In this document: one piece after another, positions 16,390-25,679 of the stretch | How positions within the stretch are numbered: the first letter of the stretch is position 1 | Layout: each line of letters opens with the position of its first letter | From: Roseivirga sp. UBA6061 | GTDB lineage: Bacteria > Bacteroidota > Bacteroidia > Cytophagales > Cyclobacteriaceae | Length of the DNA: 48,591 nucleotides | Direction of reading: 5' to 3' | Assembly: GCA_002427745.1 (NCBI GenBank) | Contig: DIYF01000079.1 | Span: 1 to 48,591, forward strand | Position numbers and translations under genes: made by a program | The notes under the pieces: model-generated | What the model saw: only the letters and a program-made list of their open reading frames with translations | Databases searched by the model: none | Told to the model about the DNA's origin: nothing

Positions 16390-19300
16390 TCAATTGGCTT
16401 TAATCTCTTTCAGTCCCTTAGACTTTAGCTGAGTATTCACCTGTGTCAGGTCATTGCCGAGTACACTTTCCAGCTTGGTCAAGTGTCCCGTCAATTCCTT
16501 CTTTAATTCATCAAACACTACATAAGCAGCATCGGTGGGCCTTGCCTGGCCATTTTCGATACTTCTTCGTAGAGAGGCCAGTCTGTTATTAAGTTTAATA
16601 GGGAAATTCAGAGGGTCCTGAGGGCTTTGATTCTGTACCTGATATAAGTCTTCTTCTATAGCCTTGAGTTTTGCCAGCATGGAGGACAGAGCATTCTGTA
16701 AGCCACTGTCTTCAGTGTCCTGGTAAGCAGTGGTCTGGCTGCGAATCTTTCTGATCTGAATGACGGCTTCATTGGCCTCAGTCGTTTTGTCCCGGATGGC
16801 TATTGCCAGGTCAAACTGCTCCTGTAAATGCTCTGCTGTAATACCCTGCAGGTTTGGATTCATCTCAATCTCAAAATCTGTACTGAGGGTTTGGTCTCTA
16901 TGCTTTAGTCTAACCTGATACTTGCCAATAGGTGCGAGAGGACCTCTTTGAGGCCGGGCACTCCAGATGATCATGCCGTCAAAAGTGGTGGCACCGGGAT
17001 AGCGCAGGTCCCAGCGAAATGAGTTCAGCCCCTTAGCTGTAGTAGGGTTTCCGCTTCTGTCTCTTTTAGCCCTCGTGCCGGTAAATGATCTGATCAAAGC
17101 ACCCTGACTATCGAGTAACTCAATGGTTACACTATCAACCTGTTCAGGAAGGTAGTATTGGATAGTAGCATTATAAATACCCCGGATTGGGTTGGCAGGC
17201 TTAAATAGGGTTACCTGATTGGTTTTGTTGATACTGGCCGCCTCTCTGAATGGACGAATATCATCAAGAATCCAGAAGCCTCTGCCATGGGACCCGAGCA
17301 CCACATCATCATCTCTCAATACTAGATCCCTGATGGGAGTATCAGGTAGATTGAGCTGTAAAGACTGCCACAGAGCCCCATCATTGAAAGAGACATACAC
17401 ACCATGTTCTGTAGCCAGATAGAGCAAGCCCGGCTTTTTCAGATCTTCCCTGATGGCCCGGGCAAAGTGCCCTGATTGGATACCTGTGATGATCTTAGTC
17501 CAGGTTTTACCATAGTCAGTCGTCTTAAATACGTAAGGCTCCCGATCGTCTACCTGATAGCGGTTGGCTGCCAGGTAAAGCGTACCGGGATTGAATTTGC
17601 TTTCATCGATAATGCTGATGCGAGAGTATTTCGGAAGGTCTTCGGGGGTAATATCTGTCCAGCGTTTACCTCCGTTTCGGGTGATATGCACCTTTCCATC
17701 ATCGGAGCCTGCCCAAATGGTATTCACATCATGATTGGAAGGAGCCAGGGCAAATACCGTAGCGTAGATTTCCGGACCGTTCATGTCTTTGGTAATGATA
17801 CCACCGGTAACCCCCAGTGTTTCCGGATCGGCATAGGTAAGGTCAGGACTGATCTTCTCCCAGGTCTGACCATCATTGGTGGTCTTCCACACATGCTGGG
17901 AAGTAGTGTACATGGTAGTGGGGTCGAGAGGAGAAAACATAATAGGGAAGGTCCACTGCCAGCGCTCCGGCAGTGCGCTGGAAGGCTCACCGGAAAAGAA
18001 CCTGGGGTATACCTGAATATCTCTTCTTTGCCCTGTTTTGCGGTTGTAGCGTGTCAACAGCGCTCCCTGGCTACCGGCATAAAACACATCTGGGTTGGTA
18101 GGGCTTTGCGTGATCCAGCCACTCTCACCGCCACCCACAGGGTAATGCCAGCCGTGACCCGGGCCACGACCGAGCATATGGTTCCAGCCATCACTGGGCA
18201 TGGCCAATGTACTATTGTCCTGCTGGGCACCGGCCACATGATAGGGTACATCACTGGTAGTCATCACATGATAGAACTGGGTGGTGGTATAGTCCTGCTC
18301 AGTCCAGGTACGACCTCCGTTGATACTGACAACTCCTCCACCATCATTCGAACTGATCATACGCATTGGGTCATTGGGGTCAATCCAGAGATCGTGATGA
18401 TCGCCATGGGGAGGCCTGATACGAATATCAAAGGTCTTACCACCGTCCGTAGATTTCCAGAAATTCACATTGAGACAATAGACCACATCCTTATCCTGCG
18501 GATCGGCATATATTCTTGAGTAGTAAAAAGCCCGCTGACGGAGTTTTCTTTCAGCATTTACTCTTTCCCAGGTCCAGCCTCCGTCATCAGACCTGAACAC
18601 ACCGCCTTCATTGGCTTCTACAATGGCCCAGACCCGGTTGTTATCTACAGGAGAAACAGTCACCCCGATTTTACCAATCGGACCATCGGGCATTCCCGGG
18701 TTTTTAGTCAGGTTGACCCAGGTATCTCCGCCATCCAGCGATTTCCAGAGGCCACAATCAGGGCCACCTCCCCACATTTTCCAGGCTTTGCGATATACCT
18801 GCCAGGTAGAGGCATAGAGAATATCGGGATTCGTCCGATCTATGATCAGGTCGGCAGCACCGGCCTTGTCGCTGACATACAGTACTTTTTCCCAGGTATT
18901 GCCACCATCTTTAGAGCGAAATACACCGCGCTCTTCATTGTCTCCATAGACGTGCCCCAGCGCGGCTACATAAACGATATTTGGATTGGTAGGGTGGACC
19001 CTGATACGCGAAATGGCCTGTGTTTCCTTAAGCCCCAGGTGTCTCCAGGTTTTTCCACCATCGGTGGTTTTATACACACCATCTCCCTGGGTAATACTGC
19101 CCCTGAGCTGTGTTTCTCCACCACCGATATACACAATATCAGGATTGGTTTCTGCCACAGCTACCGCCCCAATACTGGAAGAGGTGATCTGACCATCGGT
19201 GACCGGAAACCACTCATTGCCCCCATCGATGGTTTTCCATAAACCACCGCCTGTAGCTCCGAAATAGTATTCATTGGGTCGGCCGGGGCTACCCGAACTA

Positions 19301-19473
19301 CCCAGGGAACGACCACCACGCTGGGGGCCTATATTACGCCAGGAATACCCCTGGTAAAAGGAAGGATCTACTGGTAAGTCTGGCTTAGTGGTTTGTGCCC
19401 GGGCAGAAGCTAAATCAAATATTAAGGCATAGCTCAGCAGCAATAGGAAAAGGGGAGATGGGTAGTTTTTCAT
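16390..19473 (-). CDS. Large secreted BNR/Asp-box beta-propeller protein (sortilin/glycosyl hydrolase-like)
   Basis: This 1027-residue protein has a signal peptide (LFLLLLSYALIFDLASARAQ). Residues about 40-745 carry many Asp-box/BNR turns of the type SxDGGxTW: GLWKTIDGGNEW, GVYKTTDGGKTW, GVFRSKDGGNTW, GLWKSLDGGDTW, GVFRSDDGGWTW, NFWKSTDGGKTF, HVWKTTNDGQTW and KTTDYGKTW. These indicate a double or ten-bladed propeller of the sortilin/Vps10 or xyloglucanase type. The last 280 residues hold a beta domain (EIEMNPNLQGITAEHL) and a helical tail. Databases usually call this family glycosyl hydrolase, but I see no clear catalytic pair, and no type IX tail is present. It is a single gene. Confidence 0.87.
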   Translation of the reverse strand: MKNYPSPLFLLLLSYALIFDLASARAQTTKPDLPVDPSFYQGYSWRNIGPQRGGRSLGSSGSPGRPNEYYFGATGGGLWKTIDGGNEWFPVTDGQITSSSIGAVAVAETNPDIVYIGGGETQLRGSITQGDGVYKTTDGGKTWRHLGLKETQAISRIRVHPTNPNIVYVAALGHVYGDNEERGVFRSKDGGNTWEKVLYVSDKAGAADLIIDRTNPDILYASTWQVYRKAWKMWGGGPDCGLWKSLDGGDTWVNLTKNPGMPDGPIGKIGVTVSPVDNNRVWAIVEANEGGVFRSDDGGWTWERVNAERKLRQRAFYYSRIYADPQDKDVVYCLNVNFWKSTDGGKTFDIRIRPPHGDHHDLWIDPNDPMRMISSNDGGGVVSINGGRTWTEQDYTTTQFYHVMTTSDVPYHVAGAQQDNSTLAMPSDGWNHMLGRGPGHGWHYPVGGGESGWITQSPTNPDVFYAGSQGALLTRYNRKTGQRRDIQVYPRFFSGEPSSALPERWQWTFPIMFSPLDPTTMYTTSQHVWKTTNDGQTWEKISPDLTYADPETLGVTGGIITKDMNGPEIYATVFALAPSNHDVNTIWAGSDDGKVHITRNGGKRWTDITPEDLPKYSRISIIDESKFNPGTLYLAANRYQVDDREPYVFKTTDYGKTWTKIITGIQSGHFARAIREDLKKPGLLYLATEHGVYVSFNDGALWQSLQLNLPDTPIRDLVLRDDDVVLGSHGRGFWILDDIRPFREAASINKTNQVTLFKPANPIRGIYNATIQYYLPEQVDSVTIELLDSQGALIRSFTGTRAKRDRSGNPTTAKGLNSFRWDLRYPGATTFDGMIIWSARPQRGPLAPIGKYQVRLKHRDQTLSTDFEIEMNPNLQGITAEHLQEQFDLAIAIRDKTTEANEAVIQIRKIRSQTTAYQDTEDSGLQNALSSMLAKLKAIEEDLYQVQNQSPQDPLNFPIKLNNRLASLRRSIENGQARPTDAAYVVFDELKKELTGHLTKLESVLGNDLTQVNTQLKSKGLKEIKAN

Positions 19474-19483
19474 TCGGTCAGAT

Positions 19484-19517
19484 TAAGGTTGAATTTGAAA
19501 ATACAAAATCAACCTTA
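19484..19517. repeat. TAAGGTTGA/TCAACCTTA inverted repeat upstream of the BNR-repeat gene
   Basis: Nine-base perfect arms (19484-19492 and 19509-19517) with a 16-nt A+T-rich spacer lie 11-44 bp upstream of the ATG at 19473. The position suits an operator or a 5' leader hairpin. No factor can be named. Confidence 0.5.
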
Positions 19518-19647
19518 GTACCGAATGTCGGTTTATTTCAATGGTAGAATGATCTAAGCCCATCGGGATGTTTCCTTACCACAACCATCATAGTACGAAT
19601 TGGCTTTAAGTGCTGGTTTTGTCGGATGATGAGATAGGTTGCCGGGG

Positions 19648-21135
19648 TTAATCCTTGAGAAGCCTATTCAATTTCCTAATGGTGAATTTTTGTGTCGGCT
19701 TTATTTCCAACGCTTTTTTATACCACCTGATAGCAGCATCTGTGCTATCCATGGCCACATAGGCATCAGCTACACTATCGGGCCAGCCGGCTTCTTCTGG
19801 TTCCAGTTCCACATTGAACAAAAACACCTCCAGGGCTTTTTGAGCATGCCCACGGTCGATCAGCCAGTAACCGAGATTATCAATGTAATCCCCATTGAAC
19901 AAGTAGTTTTGGGGAGATTTATTCAATTCATCAAAGTAAACCTTTCTGGTCTTTTCAATACCTTCTGTGAGAATGTGGTCCTTTAATTCAAAGTGAATTG
20001 GAGCTTTCCAGTTTATTGAATCATTGAAAACAGCATTGGCTAAAATGGTAGAAGCGGCATCCACAGACCAAAAGCCATCGATGTTAGTCATTATAACAAT
20101 GGCTGCCTGTTGCTCAGGAAGAAACCCGAAAAAGGTACTATAACCTAAATCTCCACCAGAGTGATATATCATTGTTGCCCCCTTCAGGTTCCTCTGAAAC
20201 CAACTGAGGCCCATACTCCTGTTTTTGTTAATCCTGATTTGACTGGTAGTGAGCAACTCATATGAGCTTTCCTGGTATATTCTCTTTCCATTGATAATGC
20301 CTTTATTCAAGTTTACTTGTGCCCATAGCATCATATCTTCGACATTAGAGTGTAAGGTAGAACTGCCCGCATGCCTTCGGTTATAGGGATAAACTTTGCT
20401 CACCACTCTCTGAAGGCTGTCTCCTAATATGTGAGGCTCAGTGGCTAGTTTAGCTGGTACTTCGGGTTTGAGAAACGTACTTTCGGTCATACCGGCAGGC
20501 TCAAAAATGTTCTGTTCTACGTAGGCCTCGAATGTCAATCCTGAAACCCTGGCAATCACATCACAAAGAATATCAAAAGCAGCATTGCTATAGCTAAATC
20601 GTTCTCCTGGTGCAAAATCCAGCTTGATAGTCGAGTGACTTCTGGCAAATCTTTCCACAGCGCCATCATCGTATTGAGGGTTATCCCATTCATAATCTTC
20701 CACGTCAGGTATGCCGGAAGAGTGGTTGAGCATATGATTGAGAGTAATATCTTTATACCTGCTGTCTGCCATAGTGAAATAGGGCAGATGGTCTGTTAGC
20801 TTATCGTCCAATCGGATTTTCCCCTCCTCCAGCAGTTTTATCATGGCAGTAGCCACGAAAGGTTTTGAGACAGAAGCCATATGAAACAGTGAATGAACTG
20901 TCAAAGGCTCTTTAGAATTCATATCCTGAAAACCATGAGCCCCGGTATATAAAATCTCACCATTTTTAATGATTCCTACTGCCAGGCCAGGGGCGTCAAA
21001 TGAATCCTTTTGTTTTATGGCCAGTTGCTCTATCCGGGCACCCTCAGGAGATAAGTTTTTTTCAGGAGTAGTGGGTTGGCAACTTAAAACAACGCACACT
21101 AAGACTATGTAAGAAATTCGATAATAAAACGACAT
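19648..21135 (-). CDS. Class C beta-lactamase-like serine hydrolase lipoprotein with C-terminal TPR region
   Basis: The 495-residue protein has a lipoprotein signal (YIVLVCVVLSC, Cys19). The beta-lactamase/penicillin-binding domain covers residues about 30-360. It has the SxxK motif S88-V-S-K91 in HMASVSKPF, the YxN motif Y182-S-N184 in RFSYSNAAFD, and an HSG triad element at 325-327 in YHSGGDLGY. All catalytic groups are present, so it is probably an active esterase or D-amino-acid peptidase rather than a true beta-lactamase. Residues about 415-495 contain TPR-like helices (WYKKALEIKPTQKF). It lies downstream of the gene at 21259 with a 123-bp gap. Confidence 0.92.
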   Translation of the reverse strand: MSFYYRISYIVLVCVVLSCQPTTPEKNLSPEGARIEQLAIKQKDSFDAPGLAVGIIKNGEILYTGAHGFQDMNSKEPLTVHSLFHMASVSKPFVATAMIKLLEEGKIRLDDKLTDHLPYFTMADSRYKDITLNHMLNHSSGIPDVEDYEWDNPQYDDGAVERFARSHSTIKLDFAPGERFSYSNAAFDILCDVIARVSGLTFEAYVEQNIFEPAGMTESTFLKPEVPAKLATEPHILGDSLQRVVSKVYPYNRRHAGSSTLHSNVEDMMLWAQVNLNKGIINGKRIYQESSYELLTTSQIRINKNRSMGLSWFQRNLKGATMIYHSGGDLGYSTFFGFLPEQQAAIVIMTNIDGFWSVDAASTILANAVFNDSINWKAPIHFELKDHILTEGIEKTRKVYFDELNKSPQNYLFNGDYIDNLGYWLIDRGHAQKALEVFLFNVELEPEEAGWPDSVADAYVAMDSTDAAIRWYKKALEIKPTQKFTIRKLNRLLKD

Positions 21136-21174
21136 AAGGTATTGTTGACAGGAATTGACCTAATGACGTGATAT

Positions 21175-21202
21175 AAGGCATGAATGGTTGCATGCCTTTT
21201 TT
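21175..21202 (+). terminator. Terminator-like hairpin AAGGCATG/CATGCCTT
   Basis: Eight-base perfect arms (21175-21182 and 21191-21198) are followed on the plus strand by a T run. No plus-strand gene ends nearby. On the minus strand it lies between two co-oriented genes, where the run after the stem is A+T-rich but not a T tract. Confidence 0.4.
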
Positions 21203-21258
21203 GATTTCTCCTAACAGTCTGTCGAAATCACGATGTTTCCACCAACAGGGCAAAGAAG

Positions 21259-21843
21259 TTACTTACCTGCCGGAGGAGTAATCATAATATGCGCTCTGTA
21301 CAGGCCCGGGAACATCAACCAGGGATGACCGGCACCATTGGGCTTCAGAGGAAGGCCCGTACTCTCCTGAGTAGCCAATGGCATATATACCACATAGCGG
21401 TAGCTGGCACCTTCAATTTCTTTTGTTTCAGGGTTATACTTTGCCTCCCTGCCGTAATAAATGTGCAGGGTTGAGCCCTGATTGGGTTTCTGCAGGCTGC
21501 CATCATGCATTTCTTTTTCACGAATATCGAAGAGTTCTGCACGGGACTTGCCTTCGGCCCGAAGCTGCCTTCCACGCGCCATAAAGGGCTCTACATCTTT
21601 TTTATAGCAAACAACTTCAAAGCCTGGCCTGTTGGGGTCATCAGACCTGACAATCCAGTCATTGGTACCTTCTCTCAGGGTCACAAACTTTCCATCCTTG
21701 TCAAAACCATAGACATGTGCACCGGCCCTTACATTTTCAGGAGCAGCCTGAACGGCCATATTGATCTGATCTTCTTTGCTGTATTGTCCGAAAAGAGGGC
21801 TGGCCAGTAAACTGAAAAGCAGGGAGAGTGTGATAGTCTTCAT
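21259..21843 (-). CDS. Secreted hypothetical protein (194 aa)
   Basis: I do not recognise a named family. A signal peptide is clear (MKTITLSLLFSLLASPLFGQ). The mature part is soluble and charged. It includes KDGKFVTLREGTNDWIVRSD, FEVVCYKKDVEPFMARGRQL and HIYYGREAKYNPETKEIEGA, and ends with HPWLMFPGLYRAHIMITPPA. The spacing of Trp, His and Tyr suggests a compact beta fold exported to the periplasm. It is divergent from the ankyrin gene at 22065 across 221 bp. The promoter is not certain; TATATTCA about 30 bp upstream differs from the -7 consensus at two positions. Confidence 0.75.
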   Translation of the reverse strand: MKTITLSLLFSLLASPLFGQYSKEDQINMAVQAAPENVRAGAHVYGFDKDGKFVTLREGTNDWIVRSDDPNRPGFEVVCYKKDVEPFMARGRQLRAEGKSRAELFDIREKEMHDGSLQKPNQGSTLHIYYGREAKYNPETKEIEGASYRYVVYMPLATQESTGLPLKPNGAGHPWLMFPGLYRAHIMITPPAGK

Positions 21844-22064
21844 GGTAGTAGTCTTAGTGTTCTGTGAATATAGTAAACAGTTCTTCTATTTTAAATGATA
21901 AAGAACGGAACGATGGCTTGGTTTTGAGGTTCGTGATTTTATGCCAACTCATTGTTTGGCAGGTCAAATAACCCGGGAATGCCAACCGGACACGACCAAC
22001 AACCGTATTGGTCTATCGAATAAAGTAACTAAGCTGTATCTTCGGGCAGACCTAAGAGCCGTAC

Positions 22065-23273
22065 ATGCCAACAGAATTTGAAAAAGCAGTCAATGCGATA
22101 GACCTGGGTGACCTGGATCTGCTTAAGCAGATCATTGAAGCCAAACCAGACCTGATAAAGGTCCGGAATGAGTCAAAAGAAGAGCCCTATGCCGGCTATT
22201 TTCATGGAGCTACCTTATTGCATCATGTAGCCTTCAATCCCCATCGGGACCAACAGATACCAGCCAATATCGTGGAAATAGCGGAGTACTTGCTGCAGTC
22301 AGGAGCAGACCCTAATGCTATCTGCGGTGGGGGACCGACTCAACCCGGCACTGACCATGGCACGGTAATAGGGCTTATTATCAGTGGTTCTCAACCGATC
22401 AATACCGGCCTGGCCCAACCTCTGGTAGAGACTTTGGTGAAGTACGGTGCAGAAGTGGAGTATGGCGAAAGTGGTGTGAACCTGTTTGGAGCCTTATATC
22501 ACACTGTTGAGAACAAGAGACAAAAGGAAGCTGCAGAAATTCTATATAACCTGGGGCACGACATTGATATGGTGTTTGCTGCCGGTCTGGGCTTACTGCA
22601 TTCTGTCAAAGGCTACATTCATCCTGATGGCTACCTGAAAGAAGGGGCAGATCGGTATTTCAGCCAGCACAGGAGAGATGACAATCAAACCGCCAGTGAT
22701 CTCGAGATATTACAGGACTGCCTTTTGGCAGCATCTGTGAATAATCAACTCCATGTCATTGAGTTTCTCCTGACCCTTGACCTGGATATCAATGCCTGGC
22801 GAAAATGGGGGCCATGGTCTGTTACACCCCTACACGGAGCTGCCTGGGCAGGTTGGGTGGAAGCGACACAGCTCCTGATAGAAAACGGAGCCAGTACTAT
22901 GCTGCATGATCCGGAGCATAATTCGACCGCCATTGGCTGGGCGCATTACTGTGGCCGGACAGAAGTGTTTGAATGGTTCAATCAAAACGATAGCTATTTC
23001 AACCTGTTTGATGCCCTGGAATTTGATAAAGCGGACCGGTTCAGAGAACTCTTCGGGGACCAAGACCCTGATATGGCCATCGGTGAGGGGCAGAGAGGAG
23101 TGCTATTACGCATGGCTGCTCATGACGGGCGTAAGGAGATCGCTCGTTTTCTATTGGAAAAGGGAGCTGACCCTCAGCTCAAGAATTCAGAAGGAAAGTC
23201 TGCCTCAGACTGGGCGAAAATCAATAAGCATGATGATGTTCTCACACTGTTTCAGGAATTTGGCAGTGAATAG
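22065..23273 (+). CDS. Ankyrin repeat protein
   Basis: The 402-residue protein has no signal peptide, so it is likely cytoplasmic. Ankyrin helices are seen at about residues 10-30 (LDLLKQIIEAKPDLIKVRNE), 48-85 (ATLLHHVAF..EYLLQSGADPNA), 125-165, 215-285 (TPLHGAAWAGWVEATQLLIE) and 345-400 (MAAHDGRKEIARFLLEKGAD). Some repeats between them are degraded or longer than the 33-residue norm. Such proteins bind partners rather than catalyse reactions. It has no operon partner: the next gene, a lipoprotein at 23534, follows after 260 bp in which I see only a T/A-flanked inverted repeat (23313-23333). Confidence 0.88.
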   Translation: MPTEFEKAVNAIDLGDLDLLKQIIEAKPDLIKVRNESKEEPYAGYFHGATLLHHVAFNPHRDQQIPANIVEIAEYLLQSGADPNAICGGGPTQPGTDHGTVIGLIISGSQPINTGLAQPLVETLVKYGAEVEYGESGVNLFGALYHTVENKRQKEAAEILYNLGHDIDMVFAAGLGLLHSVKGYIHPDGYLKEGADRYFSQHRRDDNQTASDLEILQDCLLAASVNNQLHVIEFLLTLDLDINAWRKWGPWSVTPLHGAAWAGWVEATQLLIENGASTMLHDPEHNSTAIGWAHYCGRTEVFEWFNQNDSYFNLFDALEFDKADRFRELFGDQDPDMAIGEGQRGVLLRMAAHDGRKEIARFLLEKGADPQLKNSEGKSASDWAKINKHDDVLTLFQEFGSE

Positions 23274-23533
23274 TCAGGAATACAGAGTAGATTCAATTCC
23301 ATAATGACACTCTTTTTCCCATTACGGGAAAAAACCTGCTAAAGCGGTTCCATTAATTACCTCAGTTTTCATTCCATTCATCGAAACTGAAGGCAACCCC
23401 GAAAAACCTAATGACCTGAATATCAATCTCTTGAGTTTTAACCAGGTACCAGTTATCGAAACTAAAAAGGCATAAACGCGTTTTCTGGCACGCTGGCGTA
23501 TCGATTGTTCCATACTTTCCAAACGAACTAATT

Positions 23534-24007
23534 ATGTGTGTGAAGAAAGTATTAAACTCGATAGGTATTATCCTAATTGTTCAACTTACGTTGATGAGCT
23601 GTTCAGGCGGATTTGTAAGTCAAAACGGCATCTTTGAAGATGGGCATAAGGAATTGAAGGAATCCCTGATAGGAAGCTGGAGGATTATGAAAATGGAAGG
23701 GGAAATTGTGGGGCAGGAATTATACGAGTTTTACAGAGAAGACAAGGCGGTGGCCTTGAAGGTAAATGGTATGGAACGTTCTATCGAGCGATTTGATTCG
23801 ACAGACGGTCTCTCTTTTACTTTTGAATACTTGAATGGTGAAGGAGGAAGAGTATTTGTGGCCGGACAGTTTAAGACCTCGGCCAAACGATCATTGGTAT
23901 TGTTAGAAGAGCCTGCCAGTATTTCTGCACAAAGGCTCTATACAACGATAACACTGGAGAGGAGATCAAAACATAATGAGAGGGTGGTTGCCAGTTCTGG
24001 CAACTGA
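23534..24007 (+). CDS. Small lipoprotein, possibly lipocalin-like (157 aa)
   Basis: A lipoprotein signal is present, with the lipid-accepting Cys after LTLMS (about residue 23). After a Ser/Gly-rich tether come LKESLIGSWRIMKMEGEIVG and later SIERFDSTDGLSFTFEY, a pattern resembling the short lipocalin-like proteins (GxW motif, then strands) of Bacteroidota. It ends in charged residues. The resemblance is by motif only. Its own strong terminator at 24035 makes it monocistronic. It is convergent with the phosphoesterase gene. Confidence 0.72.
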   Translation: MCVKKVLNSIGIILIVQLTLMSCSGGFVSQNGIFEDGHKELKESLIGSWRIMKMEGEIVGQELYEFYREDKAVALKVNGMERSIERFDSTDGLSFTFEYLNGEGGRVFVAGQFKTSAKRSLVLLEEPASISAQRLYTTITLERRSKHNERVVASSGN

Positions 24008-24034
24008 TGTGAAGGGTGATTTATTAGTTCGTTA

Positions 24035-24065
24035 AGCCCTGACGAAATCGTCAGGGCTTTTTTAT
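24035..24065 (+). terminator. Rho-independent terminator of the small lipoprotein gene
   Basis: AGCCCTGACG and CGTCAGGGCT (24035-24044, 24049-24058) form a perfect 10-bp stem with an AAAT loop, followed by TTTTTTTA. It touches the 3' end of the convergent gene at 24065. Confidence 0.92.
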
Positions 24066-25528
24066 TAATTACTCATGTTACAAACACATTTGTTGTACTG
24101 TTTTACGGTCTGGTTACCAAATGCGCAGTAATAGTACTTCCAGTCAGCCGGGTCGATGGCCACATTCGCTGAGTCTTCTACTACATAGTATTCAATGTAC
24201 CTTTCGCGGGCCAGTGTATCGGTGAGAAAGTTCTTATAAATTCTGGTAAGACTCCCGGCAGTCAGTTCATTTTCACCATAGACTTTGGAGAAAGTATACT
24301 CTGCCTTCCAATCAGGAGAAGTAACCGTTTCCACATTGTTAAAACCGTGCACCTCATAGTTTTTGAGGACAGCGCTATTATCAAAAGTATACTCTATAAA
24401 TCCAGGATTATTGCCATTAATGGGAGTAATAGACGGCTGAATATGAACAAATGACTCAGGGTTGCTATCACCGTTAATCACCATAAAATTATCCATATGG
24501 GTATGCCCACCGAGTTGTGCAGCAATAACAGAACTGTACCGTTTAACCAACTTCAGATATTTCGCATTGTAATCAAGGTCATAAAATGATGAAGGTACCG
24601 TGTTTTGGCATTGCGAGGTAGGCAGGCCCTTATTATGACTGTTGGTAGACCAACTATCAAAGCCCGGTGGTATGTGATACATCAGCCAGACTTTGTGGTT
24701 ATTTGTCTTTGCCGATTTCAACTGATTTTCCAGCCATGTGAATTGAGCATCGGCATTTGCCCGGCTTATAGTGCTATCGGGCACACTGCCACAGAAGTCC
24801 GTCCTGCGATAATGCTTGGGAGAAAGCATTACAGTATTGAGTGAAATAATCTTGTGATTCGGGTTCTTCGGGTTACTGGCTACAAAATAGCCACCATCGT
24901 TGTAAGTTTTATTAAAGGCAGTCTTATCAACATTTCCGTGTAGATTCTTTAGAAAAAGAGGGGCCGTACGGCTAAGAAAGGAACCGGGAGTTCTGATCTC
25001 ATAATCACCACAGAATGCATCATTATTGCCCAGTGTAGGAAAGATGGGAGTACCCGGAAAGGTTTTGGATATGGCTCCGACAATGTAATCCATCGTCTTA
25101 ACAGTAAAGTCCTGTAATGCTTTCAGGTCGGTAGTCCCGGCTGTACTCTGAAAGGTAGGTTCAAAATTATGGGCCAGAAAGTCTCCGTTAATTGTGATGA
25201 ATTCCGGGTTGGGGTTAGCTGCCTTAACAGCTGCTAATGTGCTGCTGAACAAAGGGTAACCGGTATCCCAGAACTGACCACTCCAGCCGTAATAACCGTA
25301 GTCATCCTTGATACTGGATTTGGCAAAAACGGTATCCCAGGAGGCGGCATCTGTTTTAATCAGGTCCCGGATAAGCGAAGGATCATAAAACGGGTTGAAA
25401 TGGATATCGGAAAGTCCGAGAAATTTGTCGCTAGCGGCAGGCTTGGAATTTTCCTGATTGGTAATACAGGCAGTTGCAGCAATAAGCACTACTGCCAATA
25501 CAGAGTTAAATAAAGTGGAAGTTCTCAT
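24065..25528 (-). CDS. Acid sphingomyelinase-like metallophosphoesterase lipoprotein
   Basis: I chose the ATG at 25528 (487 residues), which opens a lipoprotein signal (LAVVLIAATAC, Cys21); an ATG at 25570 would add 14 residues. The calcineurin-like metal site is complete: D41-x-H43 in LSDIHFNPF, G115-D116 in TINGDFLAHN, G167-N-N-D170, His285 in MYHIPPG, and the G-H-T-H motif at 341-344. The order and the spacing between GNND and HIPPG match acid sphingomyelinase-like phosphodiesterases, as does the mature C-terminal extension. The protein is thus predicted to hydrolyse phosphodiesters outside the cytoplasm; the substrate is not known. It is convergent with the lipoprotein gene. Confidence 0.88.
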   Translation of the reverse strand: MRTSTLFNSVLAVVLIAATACITNQENSKPAASDKFLGLSDIHFNPFYDPSLIRDLIKTDAASWDTVFAKSSIKDDYGYYGWSGQFWDTGYPLFSSTLAAVKAANPNPEFITINGDFLAHNFEPTFQSTAGTTDLKALQDFTVKTMDYIVGAISKTFPGTPIFPTLGNNDAFCGDYEIRTPGSFLSRTAPLFLKNLHGNVDKTAFNKTYNDGGYFVASNPKNPNHKIISLNTVMLSPKHYRRTDFCGSVPDSTISRANADAQFTWLENQLKSAKTNNHKVWLMYHIPPGFDSWSTNSHNKGLPTSQCQNTVPSSFYDLDYNAKYLKLVKRYSSVIAAQLGGHTHMDNFMVINGDSNPESFVHIQPSITPINGNNPGFIEYTFDNSAVLKNYEVHGFNNVETVTSPDWKAEYTFSKVYGENELTAGSLTRIYKNFLTDTLARERYIEYYVVEDSANVAIDPADWKYYYCAFGNQTVKQYNKCVCNMSN

Positions 25529-25679
25529 GTCAGTGTTTCGGTTGACTATCTTAAAATAGTGATTATCCACTGAACAATAGAATAATTAATAATCATTAAA
25601 GAATTTATTTGGCATTGATTAGTATTAATATTCAATAAAAAGTTGTTTTAAACTACCAGTTTGAGATATTATCCATAAC

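Noticed and set aside
17476..18519. Long open frame (347 codons) on the plus strand
   Set aside because: It is fully antisense to the BNR/Asp-box gene, whose codons and repeats are clear. The translation has no domain and looks like a reverse-frame artefact.
23313..23333. TTTTTCCC-ATTAC-GGGAAAAA stem considered as a terminator
   Set aside because: The A run is on the 3' side of the stem and the T run on the 5' side for both strands, so it does not fit a rho-independent terminator.
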